A stretch of DNA of 64,000 nucleotides from Bacilli bacterium (GTDB lineage: Bacteria; Bacillota_I; Bacilli_A; ML615J-28; CAG-698): positions 40,271 through 104,270 of the forward strand of contig JAGCUR010000006.1 of assembly GCA_017962745.1 (NCBI GenBank). Reading direction: 5' to 3'. The first letter of the stretch is position 1; each line of letters opens with the position of its first letter. This document shows, one piece after another, positions 1 to 9,363 of this stretch. A model generated the notes under the pieces. That model was not told the origin of the DNA. It did no database searches and worked only from the letters and a program-made list of their open reading frames with translations. The position numbers were made by a program, and so were the translations under genes.

Positions 1-641
1 TGAACATAACCCATTGACATACATACAATCTTATCAGCCAAAGTTAACGCTTCAGTTTGGTCATGAGTTACATAAATTATAGTAGCATTAAGTTTTTTGT
101 GAAGTAATAATAATTCTCTACGCATTGAATTACGTAGTTTTGCATCTAAATTTGATAATGGTTCATCAAATAAGAATACTTTTGGATTACGAATTATTGC
201 TCTACCGATCGCTACTCTTTGACGCTGTCCGCCAGATAATTGTTTTGGTTTTTTATTAAGTTGATTAGTTAGGCCAAGAATTTCAGCCGCAGCCATAACT
301 TTAGTATGAATTAAATCACTATTTTCTTTTCTTAAAGTTAGTGAAAAAGCCATATTTTCATATACAGTCATATGGGCATATAAAGCATAATTTTGAAATA
401 CCATCGCTATATCACGATCTTTAGGTGGCATTTTAGTGACATCTTTACCATCAATTATTAATTGCCCACTTGTTATATCTTCAAGCCCTGCTATCATTCT
501 AAGAGTTGTACTCTTTCCGCAGCCTGATGGACCAACTAGAACAACAAATTCACCATCATTTACATCTAAATTGAAATCATAAACAGCTTGAACGTTATGA
601 TCATAAATCTTATTTAAGTTAATTAAATTAAGTGATGACAT
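1..641 (-). CDS. ABC sugar importer ATPase, MsmX/UgpC type (3' end outside window)
   Basis: Energises uptake of oligosaccharides by hydrolysing ATP at the inner face of a CUT1-type importer. The visible 213 codons begin [13 protein letters not shown] and carry Walker [10 protein letters not shown], the Q-loop region MVFQNYALY, signature LSGGQRQR, Walker [15 protein letters not shown] and the H-loop YVTHDQ. The C-terminal regulatory domain lies beyond the window edge. It starts 2 bp after the stop of the upstream membrane gene and is the last visible gene of the importer operon. It is a paralogue of the ATPase at 6718-7800. Which of the two serves the permeases cannot be told from sequence. 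Confidence 0.93.
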   Translation of the reverse strand, partial: MSSLNLINLNKIYDHNVQAVYDFNLDVNDGEFVVLVGPSGCGKSTTLRMIAGLEDITSGQLIIDGKDVTKMPPKDRDIAMVFQNYALYAHMTVYENMAFSLTLRKENSDLIHTKVMAAAEILGLTNQLNKKPKQLSGGQRQRVAIGRAIIRNPKVFLFDEPLSNLDAKLRNSMRRELLLLHKKLNATIIYVTHDQTEALTLADKIVCMSMGYV

Positions 642-643
642 AA

Positions 644-1084
644 CTATTCTCCCTTGCTAGCTTTATAGTTTTTAAGTTTTGTACTATGAATAAAACTAAT
701 TATTGCTCCGCTTATTAATAAAACTGCAGATAATGCTAAATAAATAGCAATAAAAATAAAGTTTTTATTGGTAATTGCTTCTTGATGTAAACCATTAAGT
801 GGCAATATAAAAATTCTAGCAACTTGAGCAATACCAATTACGAATAGTACAATTGAGAAATTACGATGATAATTCTTAATTTCTTCGGCACTTAAAAACA
901 CAAATAGCATAAATAACAAATTATAAAGAATTGAAATACCTACATTATATTTAAAGAAAAATGTAGAATTGCTTTTATATAGAGTGAAGAAATAAAAAAC
1001 ATTTAAGGCAAGGCCACCAAGAACTAATAAGTAAGCTAACTTATCGCGTTTGTAGCACATTTTATCTAATTTAATATTTTCCAT
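644..1084 (-). CDS. Unknown membrane protein, about four TM segments
   Basis: A 146-aa hydrophobic protein with roughly four predicted membrane spans (around residues 15-35, 45-65, 75-95 and 110-132) and a short basic C-terminal tail. I do not recognise the family. Its ATG overlaps the stop of the preceding membrane gene (TAATG at 1082-1086), so the two are translationally coupled. It lies between the solute-binding protein gene and an ATPase gene of the same importer operon, which suggests a role tied to transport, but no catalytic motif is visible. Confidence 0.75.
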   Translation of the reverse strand: MENIKLDKMCYKRDKLAYLLVLGGLALNVFYFFTLYKSNSTFFFKYNVGISILYNLLFMLFVFLSAEEIKNYHRNFSIVLFVIGIAQVARIFILPLNGLHQEAITNKNFIFIAIYLALSAVLLISGAIISFIHSTKLKNYKASKGE

Positions 1085-1689
1085 TATTGTGCTCCTTCTA
1101 CTAAAGTTGTCCCACTTAGTACTTGTTTTTCATATCTCATCAACATTATTTTCCAAATTAAGTTAAATATCATTCCAGCACAACATAATATATTTAATCC
1201 ATACATTATTATTGCTATATCAAGCCAGAATGTAGAATCTGAATAGATTACAACTGAATAAAGCTCTGCAAATTGTTGCCATGCTTCAAAATCAATTGTT
1301 AAGAAATACTCACGCCAATAAAGCAATTCATAAATTGCCCAACCAGCAATTGCAACACATCCAATAACTTGCAAACTGGTTGCTACATAATTAGAAATAT
1401 AATATTTTCTTCTATTATTAGTTCTAACTATAAATTGAAGTACGGCTAGTAAAATCATAATGATAGTAATACGTACTAATAATTTATTGAATGGTTGAAT
1501 TTCATAATATATTTCTGCTCCAGGAACGCCTTCTAAAATTTCGCCTGCATCAGTAATGATTACGCATCCATTTGCTAAAGTGGCATTATATAGATTAGTT
1601 GTAATGCCAAGTGCGAAAACAAAACATAATGCACTTGATATTAACATTACAAAGCAGAATATTTTTTGGAATTTCATTTGTTTTTTCAT
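1084..1689 (-). CDS. Unknown membrane protein, about four TM segments
   Basis: A 201-aa integral membrane protein with an N-terminal span (residues about 9-30), a predicted outside loop (about 35-70) and three further hydrophobic segments. GAGGTG precedes the ATG. It follows the solute-binding protein gene after a strong intercistronic hairpin and overlaps the next gene by one base. The pair 644-1689 looks like two small partners inside an ABC importer operon. The family is not recognised and the function is unknown. Confidence 0.75.
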   Translation of the reverse strand: MKKQMKFQKIFCFVMLISSALCFVFALGITTNLYNATLANGCVIITDAGEILEGVPGAEIYYEIQPFNKLLVRITIIMILLAVLQFIVRTNNRRKYYISNYVATSLQVIGCVAIAGWAIYELLYWREYFLTIDFEAWQQFAELYSVVIYSDSTFWLDIAIIMYGLNILCCAGMIFNLIWKIMLMRYEKQVLSGTTLVEGAQ

Positions 1690-1715
1690 AATTCACCTCG
1701 TGAACTAAATTTGAG

Positions 1716-1753
1716 ATTTAACTGGAAGGAAGGAATCTTCCCTCCAGTTAAAT
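1716..1753 (-). other. Intercistronic hairpin after solute-binding protein gene
   Basis: The 11-bp arms ATTTAACTGGA (1716-1726) and TCCAGTTAAAT (1743-1753) pair perfectly around a 16-base loop that can pair further. No T-run follows on the minus strand, so it is probably not a simple terminator. In importer operons such hairpins often protect the upstream binding-protein mRNA and raise its expression over the downstream genes. That role is inferred here. Confidence 0.6.
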
Positions 1754-1774
1754 ATTTATTTTTAATAGAATTAT

Positions 1775-4129
1775 CTATTTAGCGATATTTGTATCGTAAT
1801 AAGCTTTTAGTTTCATCCAAGCAGCTGTACGAACTGTTAAGTATTCGTTTCCACCTAATTGAGACTTGAATTGTTCAACCCATGCTTGTGCTGAAGCCGG
1901 AACATTTTCAATCTTAACTTCTGTTCCGCTTGCAGGTGTCCATGTGAATGCAGTAGTTAAAGCATGTTCAGAACCATATCCATATTTTAGAATATCTGTG
2001 TAGATATTATATTTATTCTTTGTAGTTGAGAATAGTCCACTAGCACCAAGAGCTGCATAGCCACTGATTAAAGTATCTTGTTCTGCAGTTGTAGGTAAAA
2101 CTGTTGGAACCATTGTATAGAATAAGTTAGAGCTGATTTCAGGAGAAACGTGTTTAATTGTTCCTGCTGCGATAGCTGCAGATACGATTGCTGCACCTTC
2201 TTTTCCACCTTCAGTTGTACATTGATATTCCATACCTTGATCTTTAACGAATCCGATTGGAAGAGTTGAGCCTAAGAACTTACGTGCATAATCTGTGTAA
2301 GAACCTTTACCTAATCTCCATAATTCATCAAGTGCTGCTGCGCTTAATTCAGGAATTTGGGCACCTTTGTATAAAGTAGTGTTGCCACTTCTCCATGCAG
2401 CTGGACCATAAGACATTAATTCTTGACCTTCTTTGCTATACATGTAATCGAATAATTTTAGAGCAGCTTGTAGTCTATCACCTGTACAAGTTGTAGGGAT
2501 ACACCAACCATTAGTCTTAACTGATCTCCAAGATTCAGTAAATCTCATATAAACACCATTTGCATCAGAGCCATCATACCATTTAGCAACTGGATTCATA
2601 ACAGCAGATAATTTGAATTCTGCGCATTTAGCTTTTGTAGCTGAATCTTCATTGTAAACAGTTTGAGTTTGAACGTAATCATACATCATGAAACCTAAAT
2701 TGTTTCTGAACATATTAACGTTAATCTTAGCTTCTGCTTGTGTATCAAATTCATTAAGAATTAAACCTTCTTCGTATAATTGGTTCATCTTAGCAACAGC
2801 TTCTGCGTAAGCTACATCGCCACGTGCGTCAGCTAATTTGCCTTCAGCGTTGAAATATAAGTAATCATTACGAGATTCAACACCTCTTACACCAAACATA
2901 CTCATCATCTTGAATAAATCAGATGTTCTATCTAGAGTCTTTTCACGAGGGAAAATACCTGTAACTTTGTTATCTTCTTGTCCTGTTAGGCCAAATGAGT
3001 TAGTAATAACGCAACGAAGTAATGCAACTAATTCATCTACATCCCATGCAGCGCTATATCCAGCGAATAAATCAGATCTCTTAGTGCCATATAATCCGTT
3101 ATATGCTAAGTCGATATATTCTCTTAAAGCAACAACAAGTTCAGTACCAGTTACAGCACCATGAGTATCGTTGATCTTATTGTTCATCCATTCAGCGATG
3201 TTACCATATTTAGTATTATAGTTCTTAGTAATTTCAATAACAGTCTTGCCATCAGAAGATAAACCATCAACTTTAACAGTTCCAGTTGTAGGCATATATG
3301 GTGTATAAACTGCTGCTTGACCACTTACTTCTGCAAATGTGTCGTCTTGAGTTGGAGCATAAGTTTCACCATCAAGTAAAGTTTGTAACCAGTCAATACG
3401 CATTAAGAAATATTTTTCAATATCATCATAACCATCAAAGTAAGGAGCATAATAGATTGCACCAGTTTCTACATCACTTAATAATGATAAGTAAACGATT
3501 GGGTTATTCTTTAAGAATCTCTTGAAGTTAGGCATGTAATCTAACCATTGAGATAAGTCAACGATCTTACCAACTTTACCATCTGCTGCCATATCACTAG
3601 CGTTACCAACTACGATATCAACACCTTCAAAGTTATCTGTTCTCCAAGCTTTGTATTCATTAGCTGCACTTGATGCGCCAGTGTATACATTGTTGAACTT
3701 AACCTTTAATAATTTTTCTAATTCTGCCCAAACTGGCTTTAAGTCATTTTTAACATATGTTTTACCATCTGCTAATAATAAACCATCACCAACAACACTT
3801 TCATCTTGGAAAGTAATAGTTGTAGCTGTAGAGTTATGAGCAACTGCTAATCTTAATTCAGTGTTATCAGCATATTCTAAAACTTTAGCTTCAGGGTCTT
3901 TTTCACCACAAACAGTACAAACACCGTCTAGGTAATCATGACCTTTAGACTTGATAACTTCAGTTTTAGTTTCGCCACATTTTTCACAAGTAAATGTCTT
4001 AACGCCATCTTCTGTACATGTAGCTTCTTTTGTTACTTGACCTTGATCCCATTTATGAACGCATTTTCCGCATCCAACAAGGACTAAAACAAGTAAAAAT
4101 AATAAAGAATAAGTTAAAAATCTCTTCAT
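1775..4129 (-). CDS. Solute-binding lipoprotein of uronate-oligosaccharide ABC importer
   Basis: A 784-aa extracellular binding lipoprotein. The signal peptide ends in lipobox LVGC with the lipid-anchored Cys at about residue 20. Residues about 23-78 form a Cys/His-rich module (CVHKW, TCTEDG, CEKCG, GHDYLDG, CTVCG) that looks like zinc-ribbon-type repeats. The rest is a large family-1 type binding protein of the LplA/YtcQ kind. GAGGAGG sits upstream of ATG 4129. The two permease genes lie directly upstream in the operon, and the pectin enzymes all around suggest galacturonide oligomers as ligand. The N-terminal module is not a usual part of LplA-type proteins. Confidence 0.88.
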   Translation of the reverse strand: MKRFLTYSLLFLLVLVLVGCGKCVHKWDQGQVTKEATCTEDGVKTFTCEKCGETKTEVIKSKGHDYLDGVCTVCGEKDPEAKVLEYADNTELRLAVAHNSTATTITFQDESVVGDGLLLADGKTYVKNDLKPVWAELEKLLKVKFNNVYTGASSAANEYKAWRTDNFEGVDIVVGNASDMAADGKVGKIVDLSQWLDYMPNFKRFLKNNPIVYLSLLSDVETGAIYYAPYFDGYDDIEKYFLMRIDWLQTLLDGETYAPTQDDTFAEVSGQAAVYTPYMPTTGTVKVDGLSSDGKTVIEITKNYNTKYGNIAEWMNNKINDTHGAVTGTELVVALREYIDLAYNGLYGTKRSDLFAGYSAAWDVDELVALLRCVITNSFGLTGQEDNKVTGIFPREKTLDRTSDLFKMMSMFGVRGVESRNDYLYFNAEGKLADARGDVAYAEAVAKMNQLYEEGLILNEFDTQAEAKINVNMFRNNLGFMMYDYVQTQTVYNEDSATKAKCAEFKLSAVMNPVAKWYDGSDANGVYMRFTESWRSVKTNGWCIPTTCTGDRLQAALKLFDYMYSKEGQELMSYGPAAWRSGNTTLYKGAQIPELSAAALDELWRLGKGSYTDYARKFLGSTLPIGFVKDQGMEYQCTTEGGKEGAAIVSAAIAAGTIKHVSPEISSNLFYTMVPTVLPTTAEQDTLISGYAALGASGLFSTTKNKYNIYTDILKYGYGSEHALTTAFTWTPASGTEVKIENVPASAQAWVEQFKSQLGGNEYLTVRTAAWMKLKAYYDTNIAK

Positions 4130-4170
4130 TTAATAATTTCCTCCTCTTTTTTCCTTTATTCTTTTTTATA

Positions 4171-5070
4171 TTATTCCTTTACACCACCCATATTTACGCC
4201 TTTTGCAAAATACTTTTGGATATAAGGGTAAATAATCAATATTGGAATTATCGCACAGATAACCATCGTATAAACAATTGAATTCAAAGAGTAAACTTCT
4301 ACGTTAATTGCTCCTTGGTCTGAATTCCAAATGTTATCTTCTAGATATCTACGGATATAAACTTGTAATGGCCATTCGAACGAATGATTTGCAGGAATCA
4401 TTCTTTGTGCCCAATAATAACCATTCCACCTAGAAATACCGAAGAACAAGCCGACAGTTGCAATTGTTGACTTACTCATTGGAACATAAACTTTAGTCAA
4501 TACTTGAAGCTCAGTAGCTCCATCGACTATGGCTGCTTCTTCAATTTCTGAAGGAACACCTTCAAATGCATTTCTCAACAAAATTATGTTCATTGCTGCC
4601 ATACCCATGGCAATAACAATCATCCACTTAGTATCTTGAATACCAATACTATTAAATACTGTTAAAGTCTTTTTATAATTTAGGTATTGAGGAACAACAC
4701 CTGCTGAGAACCACATTGTGAATACTAAAATAAAGTTGAAACCTTTTCTAAATAATAATCTCTTCTTACTTAAAGCATATCCACCTAGTATCGCTACAAA
4801 TAGTGAGAATACTGTTCCATAGAATGTTAAGAATAATGTGTTTGCATAACTAATCCAGAAAGCATTATTCTTAAAGATTTCGGCAAATGCCGCAAACTGA
4901 ATATCTTTAGGAAGTAAGATAATTTCATTGTTATCTACTACATCTCTTCCTGAGATGGCTGATGATATAGCATATACGAATGGATATAAACAGCAAATTG
5001 CAAATGCTGTAAGCAATGTATACGCTAAAATCTTAAATATTAGTTCTGATACTTCTAATCTACGTTTCAT
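4171..5070 (-). CDS. ABC importer permease, LplC/YtcP type
   Basis: A 299-aa inner-membrane permease with about six TM segments. The EAA-type loop EGVPSEIEEAAIVDGAT (about residues 166-182) contacts the ATPase. It ends in the typical FAKGVNMGGVKE tail of the LplC/YtcP branch. The ATG at 5070 is preceded by AGGTGA. It forms a heterodimer with the product of 5079-6131 and uses the binding protein encoded immediately downstream. Substrate is inferred to be pectin-derived oligosaccharide from the locus. Confidence 0.92.
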   Translation of the reverse strand: MKRRLEVSELIFKILAYTLLTAFAICCLYPFVYAISSAISGRDVVDNNEIILLPKDIQFAAFAEIFKNNAFWISYANTLFLTFYGTVFSLFVAILGGYALSKKRLLFRKGFNFILVFTMWFSAGVVPQYLNYKKTLTVFNSIGIQDTKWMIVIAMGMAAMNIILLRNAFEGVPSEIEEAAIVDGATELQVLTKVYVPMSKSTIATVGLFFGISRWNGYYWAQRMIPANHSFEWPLQVYIRRYLEDNIWNSDQGAINVEVYSLNSIVYTMVICAIIPILIIYPYIQKYFAKGVNMGGVKE

Positions 5071-5078
5071 ATTATCAC

Positions 5079-6131
5079 CTAGTATAACGAAGTATCCGTT
5101 GCTTTCTTACTAATTAGGTTAGCACCAATTACTAGAACCATACTTGTAATGTTATTTACAAATTCTGGAACAGTTGAGAATGCTAAACCACTCTCTTGCC
5201 AATCAAGAGCAAGAGTTGATACTACTTGAGCAGTAACTTCTGTATAAGTAGTTTTCAGTAGAATTACTTGTTCATATCCGATTGATAAAAGTGATCCAAT
5301 ACGAACGATTAACATAATTACAATTGTAGATAGCATCGCAGGTAATACTACATATCTCATTTGCGCCATTTTGCCTGCTCCATCTATTTGAGCAGCTTCA
5401 TAACTTGTAGGATTAATAGCTATAACAGCTGCAAAATATACAATTGAGCCATAACCAGCACCTTCCCAAATACCAGAAATTATGTAAACTGGTCTAAAAT
5501 ATTGTGCATTATACATCATACCAGCTTCAGTTACTTCTTTTTCTACTAAACCAAGTTTAGCAAGTAACTGAGCAACTACACCAGCGCTACCACCAACTAC
5601 AGTATTAGCTCCTGATAATAATAACCATACAAGAGTAGTCATAACTACAATTGAGATAAATTTAGGTAAATATGTTAATACTTGTAATACGCTACGATAA
5701 GCATTTGATTTAATTTCATTGAAGAATAAAGCGATTACGATTGGTACAGGAAAGCCAAATAATAATCCATAGAAACTTAAAACAAATGTATTTCTAAAAG
5801 CCATCCAAAACTTTGAACTATATCCGCCAAATAAAACTGTTTGAAAATTGGCAAAGCCATTAAAGTATTGGTCACTTGCACTAACTGCTGCTCCATTTAA
5901 GTTAGACTTAAAGGCAGTAAGCAATTCATACATTGGTAGATATCTCCAACAAATAAAGATGAATAGCATTGGGACAAGCATCAAATATAAGCGCCAATCT
6001 TTCAAAATTGTTCTTAAAACAATTTTCCAATGATCTTTTTCAACGTTATCGCGAACAACTTGTTCTTTATCCATGACATATTGGTTAGTTTCTTGATCTA
6101 ACTTAATATGTTCATCAAGTTGGAATTTCAT
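5079..6131 (-). CDS. ABC importer permease, LplB/YteP type
   Basis: A 350-aa permease with a cytosolic N-terminal stretch of about 50 residues, then six TM segments and an EAA loop NPTSYEAAQIDGAGK. I start it at the ATG of MKFQLDEH at 6131 because GGAGGG lies 8 bases upstream; an in-frame GTG at 6140 is too close to that site. It overlaps the preceding gene by 17 bp, which indicates translational coupling. Together with the LplC-type permease it forms the membrane channel. Confidence 0.92.
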   Translation of the reverse strand: MKFQLDEHIKLDQETNQYVMDKEQVVRDNVEKDHWKIVLRTILKDWRLYLMLVPMLFIFICWRYLPMYELLTAFKSNLNGAAVSASDQYFNGFANFQTVLFGGYSSKFWMAFRNTFVLSFYGLLFGFPVPIVIALFFNEIKSNAYRSVLQVLTYLPKFISIVVMTTLVWLLLSGANTVVGGSAGVVAQLLAKLGLVEKEVTEAGMMYNAQYFRPVYIISGIWEGAGYGSIVYFAAVIAINPTSYEAAQIDGAGKMAQMRYVVLPAMLSTIVIMLIVRIGSLLSIGYEQVILLKTTYTEVTAQVVSTLALDWQESGLAFSTVPEFVNNITSMVLVIGANLISKKATDTSLY

Positions 6132-6708
6132 TGCTTTCACCCTCCGTTTCTTCTTTTATTCTTTTAATGTAGGCAATTTGATCTTCAAAAATACCATTTT
6201 GAAGTCTAGCAATTAATATAATTACTAATCCAATCACTACATTTAAGGCATCACTTCCTAAGAATCCAATTAAGATTCTAAAGAAATCTCCACCCAAAAA
6301 AATATCTGAAAATATAGTTTTGCCTACTTCAATTAACAAAAAGGCAGTAACTACATATCCAATTGATATAAATAAATTCTTTTTAACTTTTTCTTTACCT
6401 TTAATAAACCATAATATGTTTATTAATATAAATAGATTACCTAAAATATAAGCTAAATAATTTTTATAAGTTATTCCATCACTATGTAATGATATTGCAT
6501 ACACATATGCAACTGACCCTATTACAACAGTAATTGAAGCATATAATCCCCATCGCATTAATACAATTAATACAATTGGAATTAATAAAGATATCGTAAA
6601 TATGTTATTAGTAAAATATGTAGCGAAAAATTCAATCAAGAATAAGATTACGCTAAATATACCAATATCAATTGCTCGATATCCATGAATCGATAATCCT
6701 TTTTTCAT
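6115..6708 (-). CDS. Unknown membrane protein in importer operon
   Basis: A 197-aa protein with five to six hydrophobic segments, an N-terminal motif GYRAIDIG and a polar, Glu-rich C-terminus. Size and topology resemble the small ECF-type S components, but I see no diagnostic motif and do not assign it. It lies between an ATPase gene and the permease genes and overlaps the permease gene by 17 bp. The Shine-Dalgarno match is weak (AAGGT about 19 bases upstream), so translation may depend on coupling. Confidence 0.7.
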   Translation of the reverse strand: MKKGLSIHGYRAIDIGIFSVILFLIEFFATYFTNNIFTISLLIPIVLIVLMRWGLYASITVVIGSVAYVYAISLHSDGITYKNYLAYILGNLFILINILWFIKGKEKVKKNLFISIGYVVTAFLLIEVGKTIFSDIFLGGDFFRILIGFLGSDALNVVIGLVIILIARLQNGIFEDQIAYIKRIKEETEGESNEIPT

Positions 6709-6717
6709 AATTTATAA

Positions 6718-7800
6718 TTATTTAATTACCTTTTCATCTTCTTGATTAAAGAAATACATTGACTTATATGGTATTAAGAAGCGAATAACTTCTCCCATTT
6801 CAGGTGTATCATGTGGATCAATTTTAATAACTATATTATTGTCACCAATCTTAGCATAAACATTAGTATTATCACCAAGTAATTCACTTACTTCTACTAA
6901 CGCTTCTATCAAAATGCCTTCTTCATCCTTAACATGAGCTTCAAGAATTGCTGCTTCTGGTCTAAAGCCAAAGATGACATTTTTATGATTTTTTACTAAT
7001 TCATAATTATTAAGAGGGATATTAACATCAGTTTGATTTAATAATAATAAATTATCAATAACTTCGCCCTTAACAAAATTCATTGGTGGTTCACCAATAA
7101 ATCCAGCTACAAATACATTTACAGGGTTGAAATATAGTTCATATGGTGTACCAACCTGTTGAATATAGCCATCTTTCATAACAACAATTCGATCTGCCAT
7201 TGTCATAGCTTCAGTTTGATCGTGAGTTACATAAATTGTAGTAGCACCAATCTTACGATGAATATCAATGATTTCTGATCTCATTGTTACACGTTGTTTA
7301 GCATCTAGATTAGATAAAGGTTCATCCATTAAGAATACATCTACGTGTCTAATAATTGCTCTACCAACTGCTACTCTTTGTCTTTGGCCACCAGAAAGTT
7401 CTCTTGGTTTACGATCTAGGTATTCTTCTAGTCCTAAAATCTTAGCAGTTTTTATTACTTTTTGTTCGATTACTTCTTCATCAATTCCTAGTAATTCTAG
7501 TCCAAATCCAATGTTTTCATAAACTGTTAAGTTAGGATATAAAGCATAACTTTGGAATACCATTGCTACTCCTCTTTGACGAGGTGAAAGCATATTAGCT
7601 AACTTTCCATCAATGTAAAATTCACCTTTAGTAATGTCTTCAAGTCCAGCAATCATTCTTAAAGTCGTACTCTTTCCGCAGCCAGAAGGCCCTACAAGTA
7701 CGATGAATTCTCCATTATTAATTTCCAAATTAAAACCATAAACAGCTTGAAAACCATTTGGATATATTTTATTGATTCCTTTTAAAACTAGATTTGACAT
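6718..7800 (-). CDS. ABC sugar importer ATPase, MsmX/UgpC type
   Basis: A 360-aa full-length CUT1-type ATPase with Walker [10 protein letters not shown], signature LSGGQRQR, Walker [16 protein letters not shown]-loop YVTHDQ and a C-terminal TOBE/OB regulatory domain (from about residue 240). AAAGGA lies before ATG 7800. It is the first gene of the importer operon and is preceded by a well-formed regulated promoter. It is closely similar to the partial ATPase at the left edge, so the operon seems to carry two ATPase genes. Confidence 0.95.
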   Translation of the reverse strand: MSNLVLKGINKIYPNGFQAVYGFNLEINNGEFIVLVGPSGCGKSTTLRMIAGLEDITKGEFYIDGKLANMLSPRQRGVAMVFQSYALYPNLTVYENIGFGLELLGIDEEVIEQKVIKTAKILGLEEYLDRKPRELSGGQRQRVAVGRAIIRHVDVFLMDEPLSNLDAKQRVTMRSEIIDIHRKIGATTIYVTHDQTEAMTMADRIVVMKDGYIQQVGTPYELYFNPVNVFVAGFIGEPPMNFVKGEVIDNLLLLNQTDVNIPLNNYELVKNHKNVIFGFRPEAAILEAHVKDEEGILIEALVEVSELLGDNTNVYAKIGDNNIVIKIDPHDTPEMGEVIRFLIPYKSMYFFNQEDEKVIK

Positions 7801-7843
7801 AGATTAATCCTTTCAAGACTTTTTATTCTAGATAATAAACATT

Positions 7844-7919
7844 CGTTCGTATATACATACTACGTTCGTATTTTTACTTATTTACATACCATTTTAGCAC
7901 GGCAAGCGTTTACAGTCAA
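7844..7919 (-). promoter_or_regulatory. Importer-operon promoter with LacI/CcpA-like site and repeated CGTTCGTA boxes
   Basis: On the minus strand, -35 TTGACT (7914-7919), a 17-bp spacer and -10 TAAAAT (7891-7896). The spacer contains TGTAAACGCTTGCC, which matches most of the CcpA cre / LacI-family consensus around a central CG. Downstream of the -10 two identical CGTTCGTA boxes (7844-7851 and 7863-7870) lie 19 bp apart. The layout matches the promoter at 36964-37017, suggesting common control. The regulator is not identified. Confidence 0.75.
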
Positions 7920-7970
7920 TGTAAAACGTTAATTTATTTTTTAAATTTTTCTAGATAAATCTTATTTTTT

Positions 7971-8750
7971 TTATTTAGGTTGTTTTCCGATATAAGCTAA
8001 TATTCCACCATCCACATATAAGATATGACCATTAACAAAATTTGATGCATCACTTGCTAAAAAGATAGCCGGGCCCATTAAATCATCAGTTTTGCCCCAT
8101 CTAGCAGCTGGAGTTTTAGAGATAATAAAACTATTGAATGGATGGCCTTCTACTCTTAAAGGAGCAGTTTGAGGAGTCTCAATATAGCCTGGGCCAATAC
8201 CATTACATTGAATATTATATTCGCCATATTCTGAAGCTATATTTCTTGTTAACATCTTTAATCCGCCTTTAGCAGCTGCATATGCGGATACAGTTTCTCT
8301 ACCTAATTCTGACATCATTGAACAAATGTTAATGATTTTACCATGACCTTTTTTGATCATTGAAGGAATTACAGCTTTTGATACGATAAATGGTGCATTT
8401 AAATCTACATCGATTACTTTTCTAAAATCAGATGCTGCCATTTCAATCATAGGAATACGTTTAATAATGCCCGCATTATTAACTAAAATATCAATAACAC
8501 CAACTTCTTCTTCAATTTTTTTAACAAGTGCGTTAACGGCTTCCTCGTTAGTTACATCACAAACATAACCATGAGCTTTAATGCCTACTTCTTCGTAAGC
8601 TTTTATTCCTTTATCAACTAATTCTTGATTAATATCATTAAAACAAATTGTAGCACCAGCTTCGCTAAATCCTTTTGCAATAGCAAAACCAATTCCATAA
8701 GATGCACCAGTAATTAATGCAACTTTACCATCTAATCTAAAATTAATCAT
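7971..8750 (-). CDS. kduD: 2-dehydro-3-deoxy-D-gluconate 5-dehydrogenase (KduD, SDR)
   Basis: A 259-aa short-chain dehydrogenase that reduces the diketo intermediate (2,5-diketo-3-deoxygluconate) to 2-keto-3-deoxygluconate in the cytosol. Visible signs are the Rossmann motif TGASYGIG (about residue 15), NNAG at about 91, the catalytic Ser in CSMMSELG and the YAAAKG active-site motif (about 158-163). It is the last gene of the kdu operon, 1 bp after eda and downstream of kduI, which fixes the function better than the fold alone. Confidence 0.9.
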   Translation of the reverse strand: MINFRLDGKVALITGASYGIGFAIAKGFSEAGATICFNDINQELVDKGIKAYEEVGIKAHGYVCDVTNEEAVNALVKKIEEEVGVIDILVNNAGIIKRIPMIEMAASDFRKVIDVDLNAPFIVSKAVIPSMIKKGHGKIINICSMMSELGRETVSAYAAAKGGLKMLTRNIASEYGEYNIQCNGIGPGYIETPQTAPLRVEGHPFNSFIISKTPAARWGKTDDLMGPAIFLASDASNFVNGHILYVDGGILAYIGKQPK

Positions 8751-8751
8751 T

Positions 8752-9363
8752 TTATTCTCCTTTAACTATCTTTCTTGCTTGTAAGCATATATTTTTAATT
8801 TCTTCACTATTTCCTTTAACTAGCCAACTTCCTCCGCAAGCCCATACTTTACTATTTGCTACGAAATCGGCTAAATTATTATTATCTACTCCACCAGTAG
8901 GCATAAATTTAACTTGAGGGAAAGCAGCGCCTAGCGCATTAATTGCTTTTAAGCCTCCATATACACCTGCCGGAAAGAATTTAACTACGCTAATTCCATG
9001 GTCAATTGCATTCATAATTTCAGTTGGTGTAACTATTCCTGGTAAGTAAGGAATATTATTTGCAAAACAAGCTAAATACACATCTTCACTAAAACCAGGG
9101 GAAACAATAAATTTTACACCTAATTCTATGGCTTCAATTGCTTGTGTTTTATTAATAACAGTTCCTGCTCCAATTAACATATTTGGATAATTATTAATAG
9201 CTAGCTTAATGGCGTCTTTTGCACATTCTGTTCTAAAACAAATTTCTGCACAGTTTACATCACCAGCTAGCAAAGCATCTAAAGTTGGTGCTACTTCTTC
9301 TATATTTTTAAAAGTGACAACTGGAACTAATTTAATATCTTTAATTTGCTCTAATACGTCCAT
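8752..9363 (-). CDS. eda: KDPG aldolase
   Basis: A 203-aa class I aldolase splitting 2-keto-3-deoxy-6-phosphogluconate into pyruvate and glyceraldehyde 3-phosphate. The Schiff-base Lys is in VVKFFPAG (about residue 127), the general-base Glu in AEICFRTE (about 40), and the phosphate site is PTGGV. Its length is normal for the family. It overlaps the kduI stop by one base (TAATG) and ends 1 bp before kduD. It is the terminal step for unsaturated-uronate breakdown. Confidence 0.93.
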   Translation of the reverse strand: MDVLEQIKDIKLVPVVTFKNIEEVAPTLDALLAGDVNCAEICFRTECAKDAIKLAINNYPNMLIGAGTVINKTQAIEAIELGVKFIVSPGFSEDVYLACFANNIPYLPGIVTPTEIMNAIDHGISVVKFFPAGVYGGLKAINALGAAFPQVKFMPTGGVDNNNLADFVANSKVWACGGSWLVKGNSEEIKNICLQARKIVKGE

